Source of the DNA: MH13 sp040219355
Lineage (GTDB): Bacteria > Pseudomonadota > Alphaproteobacteria > Rhizobiales > MH13
Length of the DNA: 64,000 nt
Reading direction: 5' to 3'
Assembly: GCA_040219355.1 (NCBI GenBank)
Contig: JAVJSN010000013.1
Location: 45,267-109,266, forward strand
In this document: piece after piece, positions 1-8,077 of the stretch
Position numbering within the stretch: the stretch's first letter is position 1
Layout: each line of letters opens with the position of its first letter
The notes under the pieces: generated by a model
The model's input: the letters and a program-made list of their open reading frames with translations, nothing else
Database searches by the model: none
What the model was told of the DNA's origin: nothing
Position numbers and translations under genes: made by a program

Positions 1-1039
1 GAAAATCGTATTCCATCTGTTCGCCGGAAAGCACGACGAGCTTGGGATCGAAGATATTGATGATGTTCGCCAGTCCCATGGCGAACATTCGACCGGCGCG
101 ATCAAAGACTGAGCGCGCCATCGCATCGCCGTTCTGGGCTTGTTGATAGAGCGCGGCAAGGTCACTTTCGGGCTGCGTGCTGTCCAGAATGCTTGCCTCG
201 CGGAGCAGGGCATAGTCTCCGACATAAGCTTCAAGACACCCACGCTGACCGCACCGGCACAGGGCGCCATCAAGGTGAACTTTGGCGTGACCGAACTCAG
301 CACCGCACCCGCGTTCGCCACGGTAGATGGCGTGGTCAATCACAATGCCCATGCCGACGCCTTGCTCAATGGTGATCACAATGAAGTCTGAGACTCCGCG
401 CCCGACACCAAATTGCTGTTCGGCCATCGCGACGAGATTGGCATCGTTGTCGACGAAGGAAGGAAACGGCAGGGCAGCGTCGAGTGCCTGGCCAAGTTCG
501 ACGTTTCGTTGGTTGAGCGATGGCGACCAGTAGACAAAATTGCGCTTGGCATCGATCAGGCCAGCAAGGCCAATACCCAGGCCTGAAATGTCGGACAATT
601 TGCGTCCGGCCGATTGCGTGGCCTGCTCCAGCAGGTTGCGAACAATCGCAACCAAGCTATCGCAGGTCACAACGGATGCGGGCAGGGGTGTTTCTCTATG
701 ACCGACCGTGTTGCCGTCAAAATCGACCAGAATGGCCGTCGCAGCTTTGTCGGAAATTTTGATGCCAGCGATGAGATGCGCCCCACCGCAAATGCGAAGG
801 GATACCCTTGGGCGTCCGCGTTTGACCGTGGTGCGGTCTGGCTCAGGTTCAATTTCCTCGATCAATCCCGCGCCGAGCAACTCTGAGGTGATGGCGGTCA
901 CCGTTGCTGGACTCACCTGCGTCTGTCTGGCGATATCAATGCGCGCAATGCGACCGGCATTGCGAATGGTCTCAAGCACCTGATGGCGACTGGATTCGCG
1001 CTGGTCGGAACTGGAAGACAAGCGAATGGGATCAGACAA
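1..1039 (-). CDS. ROK-family transcriptional regulator (partial, C-terminus beyond window)
   Basis: Minus-strand reading frame, open from a TTG start at 1039 to the window edge (about 346 codons), so the C-terminus is missing. TTG is chosen because GGAGG lies 6 bases upstream. The N-terminus (about residues 10-75) is a winged helix-turn-helix (SRHQVLETIRNAGRIARIDI, then TQVSPATVTAITSELL). The rest is an actin-like ROK domain with the family signature GVGMGIVIDHAIYRGERG, then GAEFGHAKV and the zinc-binding CRCGQRGCLEAY. ROK repressors of this layout sense sugars or sugar kinase substrates. It diverges from xylF, so a xylose-responsive repressor (XylR type) is the likely role. The ROK family call is firm; the ligand is inferred from the neighbour. 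Confidence 0.93.
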   Translation of the reverse strand, partial: MSDPIRLSSSSDQRESSRHQVLETIRNAGRIARIDIARQTQVSPATVTAITSELLGAGLIEEIEPEPDRTTVKRGRPRVSLRICGGAHLIAGIKISDKAATAILVDFDGNTVGHRETPLPASVVTCDSLVAIVRNLLEQATQSAGRKLSDISGLGIGLAGLIDAKRNFVYWSPSLNQRNVELGQALDAALPFPSFVDNDANLVAMAEQQFGVGRGVSDFIVITIEQGVGMGIVIDHAIYRGERGCGAEFGHAKVHLDGALCRCGQRGCLEAYVGDYALLREASILDSTQPESDLAALYQQAQNGDAMARSVFDRAGRMFAMGLANIINIFDPKLVVLSGEQMEYDF

Positions 1040-1081
1040 GAGCGCCTCCTTCGGCCTATAATTCACCAAAGAAAATAAATC

Positions 1082-1163
1082 GGCAAGCTCTGTTGCTTGC
1101 CCTGTGTGCAGAAGCCCGATGGGGTCAAAATGTGAGCAAAGTGATATTTAATTTGCGCGCAAA
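1082..1163. promoter_or_regulatory. Divergent regulator/xylF control region with palindromes
   Basis: The 200 bases between the ROK gene and xylF contain a perfect 12-bp palindrome TTTGCGCGCAAA at 1152-1163, about 77 bases before the xylF start. They also contain a 7-bp inverted repeat GGCAAGC-N6-GCTTGCC at 1082-1101. The A/T-flanked palindrome is a reasonable operator candidate for the adjacent ROK regulator. No convincing -35/-10 pair is claimed. Confidence 0.45.
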
Positions 1164-1239
1164 AAAAAAGATGTTACGCTTACCTCGCATGATGTTCCGG
1201 ACAACGGAACACGCAAGGGAAATTTTGGGAGAACAATCC

Positions 1240-2265
1240 ATGAAGCTTATCAAGTTGATGGCTGCGACACTGTTCGCTGCCTTTTTCGCAACGACCGCTT
1301 ACGCGCAGATGACTGTTGGCGTGAGCTGGTCGAATTTCCAAGAAGAGCGCTGGAAAACTGATGAGGCGGCAATTGTTGCTGCCCTTGAGGCCGCCGGTGC
1401 TACCTATGTTTCAACGGATGCTCAGTCGTCGGCGTCCAAACAGTTGTCTGACATTGAAAGCCTAATCGCTCAGGGTGTCGATGCGCTGATCATTTTGGCG
1501 CAGGATGCACAGGCCATCGGTCCAGCGGTTCAGGCTGCTGCTGACGAAGGCATTCCCGTTGTGGCCTACGATCGCCTTATCGAGGATCCACGCGCGTTCT
1601 ATCTGACCTTTGACAATGTGGAAGTTGGCCGCATGCAGGCCCGTGCTGTGCTCGAAGCTCAGCCAGAAGGTCGCTATGTGATGATTAAGGGTTCGCCGAC
1701 CGATCCCAACGCTGACTTCCTGCGCGGTGGTCAACAGGAAATTCTGCAAGCTGCCATCGACTCCGGTGCGATCGAAATTGTCGGCGAGGCCTATACCGAT
1801 GGCTGGCTGCCAGCCAACGCTCAGCGTAACATGGAACAGATCCTGACCGCTGAAGACAATGGCGTCGATGCTGTTGTGGCTTCCAATGATGGCACCGCAG
1901 GCGGTGTTGTTGCGGCACTGACTGCCCAGGGCATGGAAGGTATTCCTGTCTCTGGACAGGATGGTGACCATGCGGCGCTTAACCGTGTTGCTCTGGGCAC
2001 TCAGACTGTTTCCGTCTGGAAGGATGCACGTGATCTCGGTCGCGCTGCTGGCGAGATCGCCGTGGCCTTGGCCGGTGGCACCATGATGGACGCTGTGGAA
2101 GGCGCTCAAGAATGGACGTCGCCGGGCGGCACGACGATGACATCCATGTTCTTGGCACCCCAGCCCATCACGGCTGACAACCTGTCCGTGGTTGTCGACG
2201 CTGGCTGGATCGAGCTTGAAGCTCTTTGCCAGGGCGTCACCGATGGCCCAGCGCCTTGCAACTGA
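1240..2265 (+). CDS. xylF: D-xylose ABC transporter, periplasmic substrate-binding protein
   Basis: 341 residues. A signal peptide (about residues 1-22, ending AYA) is followed by a type I periplasmic binding fold. The sequence tracks E. coli XylF closely from memory: SNFQEERWKTD near the N-terminus, VVAYDRLI, DGWLPANAQRNME, DAVVASNDGTAGG and VSGQDGDHAALNRVA. It should deliver D-xylose to the XylH/XylG membrane complex. The ATG at 1240 is chosen because it begins the signal peptide and follows a purine-rich GGGAGAA; the frame is open further upstream but lacks support there. First gene of xylF-xylH-xylG, separated from xylH by an intrinsic terminator, which would favour excess binding protein. 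Confidence 0.95.
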   Translation: MKLIKLMAATLFAAFFATTAYAQMTVGVSWSNFQEERWKTDEAAIVAALEAAGATYVSTDAQSSASKQLSDIESLIAQGVDALIILAQDAQAIGPAVQAAADEGIPVVAYDRLIEDPRAFYLTFDNVEVGRMQARAVLEAQPEGRYVMIKGSPTDPNADFLRGGQQEILQAAIDSGAIEIVGEAYTDGWLPANAQRNMEQILTAEDNGVDAVVASNDGTAGGVVAALTAQGMEGIPVSGQDGDHAALNRVALGTQTVSVWKDARDLGRAAGEIAVALAGGTMMDAVEGAQEWTSPGGTTMTSMFLAPQPITADNLSVVVDAGWIELEALCQGVTDGPAPCN

Positions 2266-2299
2266 TCGGTGGACGATCTTGACTGTTGAAAACCTTTAG

Positions 2300-2331
2300 A
2301 ATGCGCCCCGTCTGATCGGGGCGCATTTTTT
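2300..2331 (+). terminator. Intrinsic terminator/attenuator between xylF and xylH
   Basis: Perfect 11-bp stem (AATGCGCCCCG at 2300-2310 and its complement at 2317-2327) with a 6-base loop and a run of T at 2326-2331. It lies 34 bases after the xylF stop and 31 bases before xylH, inside the apparent operon. It probably limits read-through so that xylF transcript exceeds xylHG. Confidence 0.9.
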
Positions 2332-2361
2332 CTTTGTCCTGCCGATAGCTGGAGATCGGAT

Positions 2362-3654
2362 ATGACCGACACGGACCATCAACCCGCCACTCAACGAAGG
2401 AATCCGCTTCAGCAGCTTGAGCTTGATATGCGTCTGCTCGGCATGGTTGGCGCCTTTGTGTTGCTGTGTGTCGGGTTTGATCTTTTCACCGATGGCCGCT
2501 TTCTCACACCACGCAACATTTTCAATCTGACGATCCAAACCGTGTCGGTGGCGATTATGGCCTGCGGCATGGTTTTCGTGATCGTGACCCGTCATATCGA
2601 CCTGTCCGTCGGTGCGTTGCTGGCAACGTGCTCGGCCATCATGGCGATGACGCAGACAGCAATATTGCCAGACCTGTTGGGCTTTGGTCTGAACAACCCG
2701 ATGACCGCCCCGATCACGATCCTGGTTGGCCTGTTGGCGGGCACGCTGATTGGCGCCTTTCACGGGTGGATGATTGGTTATCTGACCATTCCGGCCTTCA
2801 TCGTCACATTGGGTGGGTTGCTCGTTTGGCGCAATGTTGGCTGGTTCCTCACCGATGGGCAAACCATCGGGCCGCTTGATCAGAATTTTATGGTTTTTGG
2901 CGGCATCAATGGCACACTTGGGCCAACGATATCTTGGATACTCGGGGCGCTGGCGGCACTGGCAGCCATCGCCTTGCAATGGAACGGCAGGCGGTCGAAG
3001 GAAAAGCACGGCTTTGCCGCCAAGCCATTGTGGGCTGAGTTGACGATGTCCGGGATCATGATCGCCACGATCATGGGGTTCATCTGGATTTTGAACAGCT
3101 ACCAGATACCAGCCGCACGCTTGCGGCGGATGTTTGAGGCGCGTGGCGAGGTTATGCCGGAGGGCTTCACAGCGACCTATGGATTGCCAATCTCGGTCCT
3201 GCTTTTGATTGCTGTGGCCATCGGTATGACGATCATCGCCAAGCGAACGCGCTTTGGGCGTTATATCTTTGCCACTGGTGGCAACCCAGATGCTGCCGAG
3301 CTTTCAGGTATCAACACGCGCATGTTGACGGTCAAAGTGTTCGCCCTGATGGGCGCGCTGACGGCGCTTTCTGCCGTGGTTGCGTCCTCGCGCCTCGCCA
3401 ATCATACCAACGATATTGGCACGCTGGATGAACTGCGGGTGATTGCAGCAGCGGTGATCGGTGGAACGGCGCTTGCCGGAGGCGTTGGTACAATATTCGG
3501 TGCCATTCTTGGGGCGCTTATTATGCAGTCCTTGCAGTCCGGGATGGCCATGGTTGGGGTAGATGCGCCTTATCAGAACATCGTCGTCGGGGCGGTTTTG
3601 GTCTTCGCCGTCTGGATTGATATTGTTTATCGCAAACGCGCGGGGATTAGCTGA
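2362..3654 (+). CDS. xylH: Xylose ABC transporter permease
   Basis: 430 residues, strongly hydrophobic. It has the typical branched-chain/ribose-type permease segments ARHIDLSVG-like (TRHIDLSVGALLATCSA), IPAFIVTLGG, TRFGRYIFATGGNPDAAELS and AAAVIGGTALAGGVGTIFGA. The central insertion and NTRMLTVKVFALMGALTA match XylH proteins. It forms the membrane channel for xylose import with XylG. A Shine-Dalgarno GGAG precedes the ATG by 7 bases. The stop overlaps the xylG start by one base (TGATG), indicating translational coupling. Confidence 0.94.
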   Translation: MTDTDHQPATQRRNPLQQLELDMRLLGMVGAFVLLCVGFDLFTDGRFLTPRNIFNLTIQTVSVAIMACGMVFVIVTRHIDLSVGALLATCSAIMAMTQTAILPDLLGFGLNNPMTAPITILVGLLAGTLIGAFHGWMIGYLTIPAFIVTLGGLLVWRNVGWFLTDGQTIGPLDQNFMVFGGINGTLGPTISWILGALAALAAIALQWNGRRSKEKHGFAAKPLWAELTMSGIMIATIMGFIWILNSYQIPAARLRRMFEARGEVMPEGFTATYGLPISVLLLIAVAIGMTIIAKRTRFGRYIFATGGNPDAAELSGINTRMLTVKVFALMGALTALSAVVASSRLANHTNDIGTLDELRVIAAAVIGGTALAGGVGTIFGAILGALIMQSLQSGMAMVGVDAPYQNIVVGAVLVFAVWIDIVYRKRAGIS

Positions 3655-4418
3655 TGGCTGACAAAGGCACACCGCTTGTAGAAATGCGCGACATGTCGAT
3701 CTCCTTTGGAGGGGTAAAGGCTGTTGATCATGTCACCGTTGATCTCTATCCCGGCGAAGTTGTTGGCCTTCTCGGCCACAATGGGGCGGGCAAATCGACG
3801 CTGATCAAAATCCTCTCGGGCGCCTATCAGCCCGATGGCGGTGAGATATTCATCAACGGGCAAAAGGTTACCATCACCAACCCACGCGATGCGCGCGCGC
3901 ACAATATTGAGACGATTTATCAAACGCTCGCATTGGCCGATAATCTTGATGCGGCCTCGAACCTCTTCCTCGGTCGCGAGCTTGTCTCGCCGCTCGGGCT
4001 GGTTGACGACGCGGCCATGGAGGCAGAAACGCGCGAAATCATGGGTCGGCTGAACCCAAACTTTCAAAAGTTCTCGGCGCCGGTTGCTGCCTTGTCGGGC
4101 GGCCAACGTCAGTCGGTGGCGATTGCGCGTGCGGTCTATTTCAACGCCCGCATCCTCATCATGGACGAGCCAACAGCAGCCCTCGGGCCGCATGAAACGC
4201 AGATGGTATCCGAGCTCATCAGTCAGTTGAAGGCGGAAGGCATCGGCATCTTTCTCATCGACCATGACGTCCATCAGGTGATGGAGCTTTGCGACCGTGC
4301 CAGCGTGATGAAGAATGGCAAACTGGTGGGAACTGTTAATGTAGCTGATGTCACCGACGATGATTTGCTGGGCATGATCATCCTCGGCAAACACCCGAAC
4401 GAGAGTGCTGCGGCTTGA
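3654..4418 (+). CDS. xylG: Xylose ABC transporter ATP-binding protein (single-domain)
   Basis: 254 residues. Walker A GHNGAGKSTLIK, ABC signature LSGGQRQSVAIARAV, Walker B ILIMDEPTAALG and the switch histidine in LIDHDVHQVME are all present, so one complete nucleotide-binding domain energises XylFH. E. coli XylG is about twice as long with two domains. Half-length versions are common in alphaproteobacterial sugar importers, so this is not read as a truncation. Last gene of the unit; the next gene (TRAP permease) is convergent, 44 bases away. Confidence 0.93.
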   Translation: MADKGTPLVEMRDMSISFGGVKAVDHVTVDLYPGEVVGLLGHNGAGKSTLIKILSGAYQPDGGEIFINGQKVTITNPRDARAHNIETIYQTLALADNLDAASNLFLGRELVSPLGLVDDAAMEAETREIMGRLNPNFQKFSAPVAALSGGQRQSVAIARAVYFNARILIMDEPTAALGPHETQMVSELISQLKAEGIGIFLIDHDVHQVMELCDRASVMKNGKLVGTVNVADVTDDDLLGMIILGKHPNESAAA

Positions 4419-4462
4419 ATGACAAGGCTAGCTTGACAATCGCGCGATGTTCGAACGTCAGC

Positions 4463-5722
4463 CTATATTAGGGCGGTCGATATCCAGGGAAATCGGCTTA
4501 GCAGGACAAGGATCACGGCAACAGCCAGCAAGAACGGCCAGAGCGATTTCAGGATGCGCCAGGGTGAGACGTTGCTTACCGAGGAGGCGATGTAGAGTCC
4601 GACGCCCACCGGTGGTGTCAGCAGCCCCAACACCAGATTCAAACACATCACCACACCGAACTGGTAGGGACTGATGTCATAATCATTCATGGCGATTGGC
4701 AAGAGGATGGGGGTGATAAGGATCACTGCTGCGATCCCATCGACCAGCATGCCAACGAACAGAAGGATTAGATTGACGATCAGCAGAAACACAAAGGGAT
4801 CGCTGGTGATCGAAGTGATCAGGGCGGCCAGTTTTTGCGGTAGGGCCTCATAGATAATCACCCAACCAAACACGTTGGCTGCGGCAATCATGAAGACCAC
4901 CATCGACGCATTCATCGCTGTGCGTTTGAACATGCCCAAAAGTGCGGATGGCTTCAATTCTCCATAGACCAGCCAGCCAACGAGAAAAGCAATGAGAGAG
5001 GCAATAGCGGCGCTTTCAGTGGGGGTTGCAATGCCAAACAAGATACCGCCAATGATGGCCAGCGGAATGAGCGCAGCGGGCAGGCAATGCAGGAGCGCTG
5101 CATAGCTCTCTTTTCGATTGAACCAGTTGCCCTTGGGAAACTCTGCGGTCAGCCCGATGGCAAAGATCACCGCTGCGAAAGCCGCCGCCAGCAAAAGGCC
5201 AGGCAAGATGCCAGCAAGGAACATGTTGCCAATCGGGATTTGCGCCAGCACGCCATAGATCACGAACATCATGGAGGGCGGAATGACTGGCGCCAATAGT
5301 CCTCCAGCTGCCGTTGTTGCGGCGGCAAACCCCTTGTCGTAGCCCTCTTTTTCCATCTCAGGCGTCATGGCGCGTGCCATCACAGCAATCTGAGCTGTAG
5401 CCGAACCGATGATCGCTGCCATGAACATGTTGGTCAGCAGGTTGATGTAGGCCAGTCCACCGCGAAACCCGCCGACAAAAACCCGTGCGGCATTGATCAG
5501 GCGTCGGGTCATGCCGCCTTCGTTCATCAACTCGCCGGTGAGCATGAAGAGGGGAATGGCCAAGAGCCCATAGTTCTCCAATCCGGAAAACATCTTCTGG
5601 GCGAAGCTGTCATAGAGAACGGTGTTTCCGCTCTCCCAGATGTACCAGATTGCCGTTAGCGCCAGAACCAGCGCGACGGGGACGGCAATAAGCAGCTTGA
5701 GGGCGAAAATCAGCGGCGTCAT
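4463..5722 (-). CDS. dctM: TRAP transporter large permease (DctM family)
   Basis: 419 residues, almost entirely membrane-spanning. DctM family landmarks include IPLFMLTGELMNEGGMTRRL, ATAQIAVMARAMTPEMEKEGY, FAAATTAAGGLLAPVIPPS and LLTPPVGVGLYI. It is the sodium-coupled transport subunit of a tripartite ATP-independent periplasmic importer. The ATG at 5722 is chosen because it overlaps the dctQ stop by 4 bases (ATGA); an upstream extension in the same frame has no such support. It belongs to the same strand block as the 3-hydroxyanthranilate dioxygenase, suggesting uptake of an aromatic acid, amino acid or pathway intermediate. The substrate cannot be read from the sequence. Confidence 0.93.
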   Translation of the reverse strand: MTPLIFALKLLIAVPVALVLALTAIWYIWESGNTVLYDSFAQKMFSGLENYGLLAIPLFMLTGELMNEGGMTRRLINAARVFVGGFRGGLAYINLLTNMFMAAIIGSATAQIAVMARAMTPEMEKEGYDKGFAAATTAAGGLLAPVIPPSMMFVIYGVLAQIPIGNMFLAGILPGLLLAAAFAAVIFAIGLTAEFPKGNWFNRKESYAALLHCLPAALIPLAIIGGILFGIATPTESAAIASLIAFLVGWLVYGELKPSALLGMFKRTAMNASMVVFMIAAANVFGWVIIYEALPQKLAALITSITSDPFVFLLIVNLILLFVGMLVDGIAAVILITPILLPIAMNDYDISPYQFGVVMCLNLVLGLLTPPVGVGLYIASSVSNVSPWRILKSLWPFLLAVAVILVLLSRFPWISTALI

Positions 5723-6258
5723 GGCTGGGCTTTTCGCTCCGTGGCGCCCTGGCCGAGCAGATTGGCAAAGCCGTGCAATGTGGCGCCAAGCGCGAAGGCC
5801 CACATCACCAACCAAACCCAGTATTTGCGGATGCCGAGTGTCGTGGTTGGTTCAGCGTAGATGAAGTTGAACGTCGCGCCCTGAAAGGCCTGGGTGTCAA
5901 AGCCGTGACGGGCAAGCTCCAGCGGCGAGTACCAGCGCCAGCAAAACCAGATCATGAAGAGCGCGAAAGCAAGCACCACCAGATCCACCAGCTTGGCAAC
6001 AGCGCGTTGCAGAAGGGATGGTAGAGCATCCGTCAGGATTGTGATCACGATCGTATGGCCAAAATGCAGAGCAGCTGACGCGCCAAGAAACGTCATCCAA
6101 GCCATGGCGTAGATCGCCAGCTCATCAACCCAGAAGAGAGCTGCCCCGACGCTGCGGGTGACGACATTGAGCAGAATGAGAACGGTGATCGAGAGGGCCA
6201 GAAGCGCTGCAAGCATCAGCTCGATACGTGCCCACCTGGCTGAGATCCGTCCGATCAT
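5719..6258 (-). CDS. dctQ: TRAP transporter small permease (DctQ family)
   Basis: 179 residues with four predicted membrane helices (about residues 12-33, 45-65, 85-110 and 142-165). DctQ-like features are VVTRSVGAALFWVDELAIYAMAWMTFLGA and HFGHTIVI. It partners DctM. A good ribosome-binding site GGAGAGAG lies just before the ATG, directly after the terminator-like hairpin that separates it from dctP. Its stop overlaps the dctM start. Confidence 0.9.
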   Translation of the reverse strand: MIGRISARWARIELMLAALLALSITVLILLNVVTRSVGAALFWVDELAIYAMAWMTFLGASAALHFGHTIVITILTDALPSLLQRAVAKLVDLVVLAFALFMIWFCWRWYSPLELARHGFDTQAFQGATFNFIYAEPTTTLGIRKYWVWLVMWAFALGATLHGFANLLGQGATERKAQP

Positions 6259-6270
6259 AGGGCTCTCTCC

Positions 6271-6306
6271 AAAAAATCAGGGCGCGTACCCAGGCACGCG
6301 CCCTGA
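6271..6306 (-). terminator. Intrinsic terminator between dctP and dctQ
   Basis: Perfect 11-bp inverted repeat (6277-6287 with 6296-6306, arms TCAGGGCGCGT/ACGCGCCCTGA) with an 8-base loop. Read on the minus strand it is followed by six T (complement of 6271-6276). It lies 18 bases past the dctP stop and inside the apparent operon, matching the arrangement after xylF. Confidence 0.9.
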
Positions 6307-6324
6307 CCGTGAATGTCTGTGCGA

Positions 6325-7302
6325 TCACTGCGCCGTTTCGGCCGCAACCTCACGCAGATCATCAAGCATTGAAGAGCGCTCAGACCAAATCTCGTTCCAA
6401 GCGTCAATGGCACCGCCGAAGAAGCTTTGATCAACTTCAATGTATGTTCTACCTGTCTCGCGGATCTGGTCCAGCCAGCCTTGCTCCCGCTCGACATAGG
6501 CATCGATGGTGGTATCGACATGGTGTGCCATCAGTTCGCCAATCATCGCGCGGTCGTCTTCGGACAGCCCTGCCCAAACCCGCGCTGAGACAAGACCCAC
6601 CATCGGGAACATCATGTGGTCGGACTGTACGACGGTGTCGGCGTGCTCATAATATTTGAGAATCCAAATCAGCTCGGCATCCATATCGATCGCATCAACC
6701 TGGCCATTGGCCAATGCGTCATACACCGCAGGCAAGGGCATCGGTGTCGGCGCGGCCCCGATGGCATTGTAGAAATCAAGGATCGGTTCAAACGGCGTGA
6801 TCCGAAGTTTGAGCCCTGCCAAATCCTCTGCGGATGTGATGTCGCCGCGGCTGACGATCTGGCGCAGGCCCGCCATTCCATAGCCTGTGCCCACAACGCC
6901 CACTTGCGCGGGCAATTGTTCGAGCATGCCCTGGGCTGTTTCGCTGCGCAGAATGCGTCCAGCATGGGCAATGTCGTCCGCCAGATAGGGTGCGTAAAGC
7001 GCGCCGAAATCAGGTGCGCGGTTGGAGACTTCGGCGACCGTCATGAAAGCCATGTCCAGTGCGCCGGTCTGGAGCTGCTGGAGCATCTCCGCTTCGTTGC
7101 CCAGCTGGCGTGCGGGAAAGACGGTCACGGTGTGTGCCCCGCCGCTGGCCTCTGCCAGTTCAGCACCGAACGCTTCTGCGGCCACGGTCCAAATATGAGG
7201 CGGCGGGGTGATGAGGCCGAGACGAAACTCTTCTGCAAATGCAGGCCCCGTTGAGGCCAGCGCGATGGCGGTCCCTGTTAGTGCTTTGACAATGGTGTTC
7301 AT
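6325..7302 (-). CDS. dctP: TRAP transporter solute-binding protein (DctP family)
   Basis: 325 residues. The signal peptide covers about residues 1-23 (ending AFA). The mature protein has the DctP fold with the carboxylate-binding arginine in LAGLKLRITP, then PLPAVYDALANGQVDAIDMD, and FGAELAEASGGAHTVTVFPARQLGNEAEMLQQLQTG near the N-terminus (given as segments). It should capture an organic acid in the periplasm for DctQM. It lies 31 bases after the dioxygenase gene and 66 before dctQ, so it is probably co-transcribed under the LysR-type operator at 8000-8020. A pathway substrate such as kynurenine, anthranilate or a related acid is plausible but not shown. Confidence 0.92.
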   Translation of the reverse strand: MNTIVKALTGTAIALASTGPAFAEEFRLGLITPPPHIWTVAAEAFGAELAEASGGAHTVTVFPARQLGNEAEMLQQLQTGALDMAFMTVAEVSNRAPDFGALYAPYLADDIAHAGRILRSETAQGMLEQLPAQVGVVGTGYGMAGLRQIVSRGDITSAEDLAGLKLRITPFEPILDFYNAIGAAPTPMPLPAVYDALANGQVDAIDMDAELIWILKYYEHADTVVQSDHMMFPMVGLVSARVWAGLSEDDRAMIGELMAHHVDTTIDAYVEREQGWLDQIRETGRTYIEVDQSFFGGAIDAWNEIWSERSSMLDDLREVAAETAQ

Positions 7303-7333
7303 TGGTCTGGTCCTTGTTGTATTCGCATGGGTT

Positions 7334-7897
7334 TCAGAGCTGCACCCAGTCTTCAGGCGGTTTGCCTTTGCCGGGGTGAACTTCGCCGCAATTGGGGCAT
7401 GTGCGCGCTTCTATGCTGTTATGGAAGGCGTCATAGATTTTTGGCAACGCCGTAACGATGCCTTCTGGGCCGTCTAAAGCGACCTCCTCGCGGTGAACCA
7501 GTCCTTGGCAGTTGAAGCAATACCACTCAAAGCCCTCTTTCATACCGGGTTGACGCGGCGCCTCGACAACAATGCCGACCGACCCTTCCTGGGGTCGCTG
7601 TGGGGCGTGGCGAACATGCGGCGGCAGCAAAAACACTTCGCCTTCGCGCACCGGCACATCATAGATTTTGCCGCCATCGGCGATCTTCAGCATCATGTCG
7701 CCTTTCTGCTGGAAGAACCATTCCTCGACGGGATCATCGTGAAAATCGACGCGGGTGTTTGGCCCGCCGACGACCATGACGATCATGTTGCCTTCCTTGT
7801 GCAAAAGCTGGTTGCCGACAGGCGGGCGCAACTTGTCAGCGTTGTCTTCGACCCATTTCTTGAAGTTGAAGGGCTTCAACGTTGGATGTTCGCTCAT
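7334..7897 (-). CDS. nbaC: 3-hydroxyanthranilate 3,4-dioxygenase
   Basis: 187 residues. A cupin enzyme opening the ring of 3-hydroxyanthranilate to 2-amino-3-carboxymuconate semialdehyde. Iron ligands are visible as His53, Glu59 and His97 within TRVDFHDDPVEEWFF and LLPPHVRHAPQRP. Substrate-binding arginines fit positions 49 and 101. The C-terminal rubredoxin-like metal site of bacterial enzymes is intact (FEWYCFNC, Cys127/130; CPNCGEVHPG, Cys167/170). The start at 7897 follows GGGAGGAG. First gene of the minus-strand unit nbaC-dctP-dctQ-dctM, with a LysR-type operator 103 bases upstream. Kynureninase in the same cluster would supply the substrate or an analogue. Confidence 0.95.
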   Translation of the reverse strand: MSEHPTLKPFNFKKWVEDNADKLRPPVGNQLLHKEGNMIVMVVGGPNTRVDFHDDPVEEWFFQQKGDMMLKIADGGKIYDVPVREGEVFLLPPHVRHAPQRPQEGSVGIVVEAPRQPGMKEGFEWYCFNCQGLVHREEVALDGPEGIVTALPKIYDAFHNSIEARTCPNCGEVHPGKGKPPEDWVQL

Positions 7898-7999
7898 GAT
7901 CTCCTCCCGCATGGTGCATTGTTCGCTGCTGCAACACTGCTTTCAAGACCAAAGCGTAGGAGAAATGGGCACAAAGCAATATTTGTTTCCGGGAAAGTG

Positions 8000-8020
8000 G
8001 ATATCAGTATTCCTGATATC
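8000..8020. promoter_or_regulatory. LysR-type operator, copy 1 (GATATC-N9-GATATC)
   Basis: Element GATATC-AGTATTCCT-GATATC, with the extended inverted repeat GATATCAG-N5-CTGATATC, preceded by AAAGTG. It contains ATC-N9-GAT, the known core of many LysR operators. It lies 103 bases upstream of the dioxygenase start, in a 180-base gap between that gene and the upstream aldolase gene. The same layout recurs at 9141 and 10966. Confidence 0.8.
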
Positions 8021-8077
8021 TGATCGGCCCAGAAATTGACCCAGAAACAGCTACGTCGTGCTGCTGATGGCCTCGAG

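Noticed and set aside
140..983. Several short plus-strand frames in the first kilobase
   Set aside because: They lie opposite the ROK regulator, whose domain signature on the minus strand is unmistakable.
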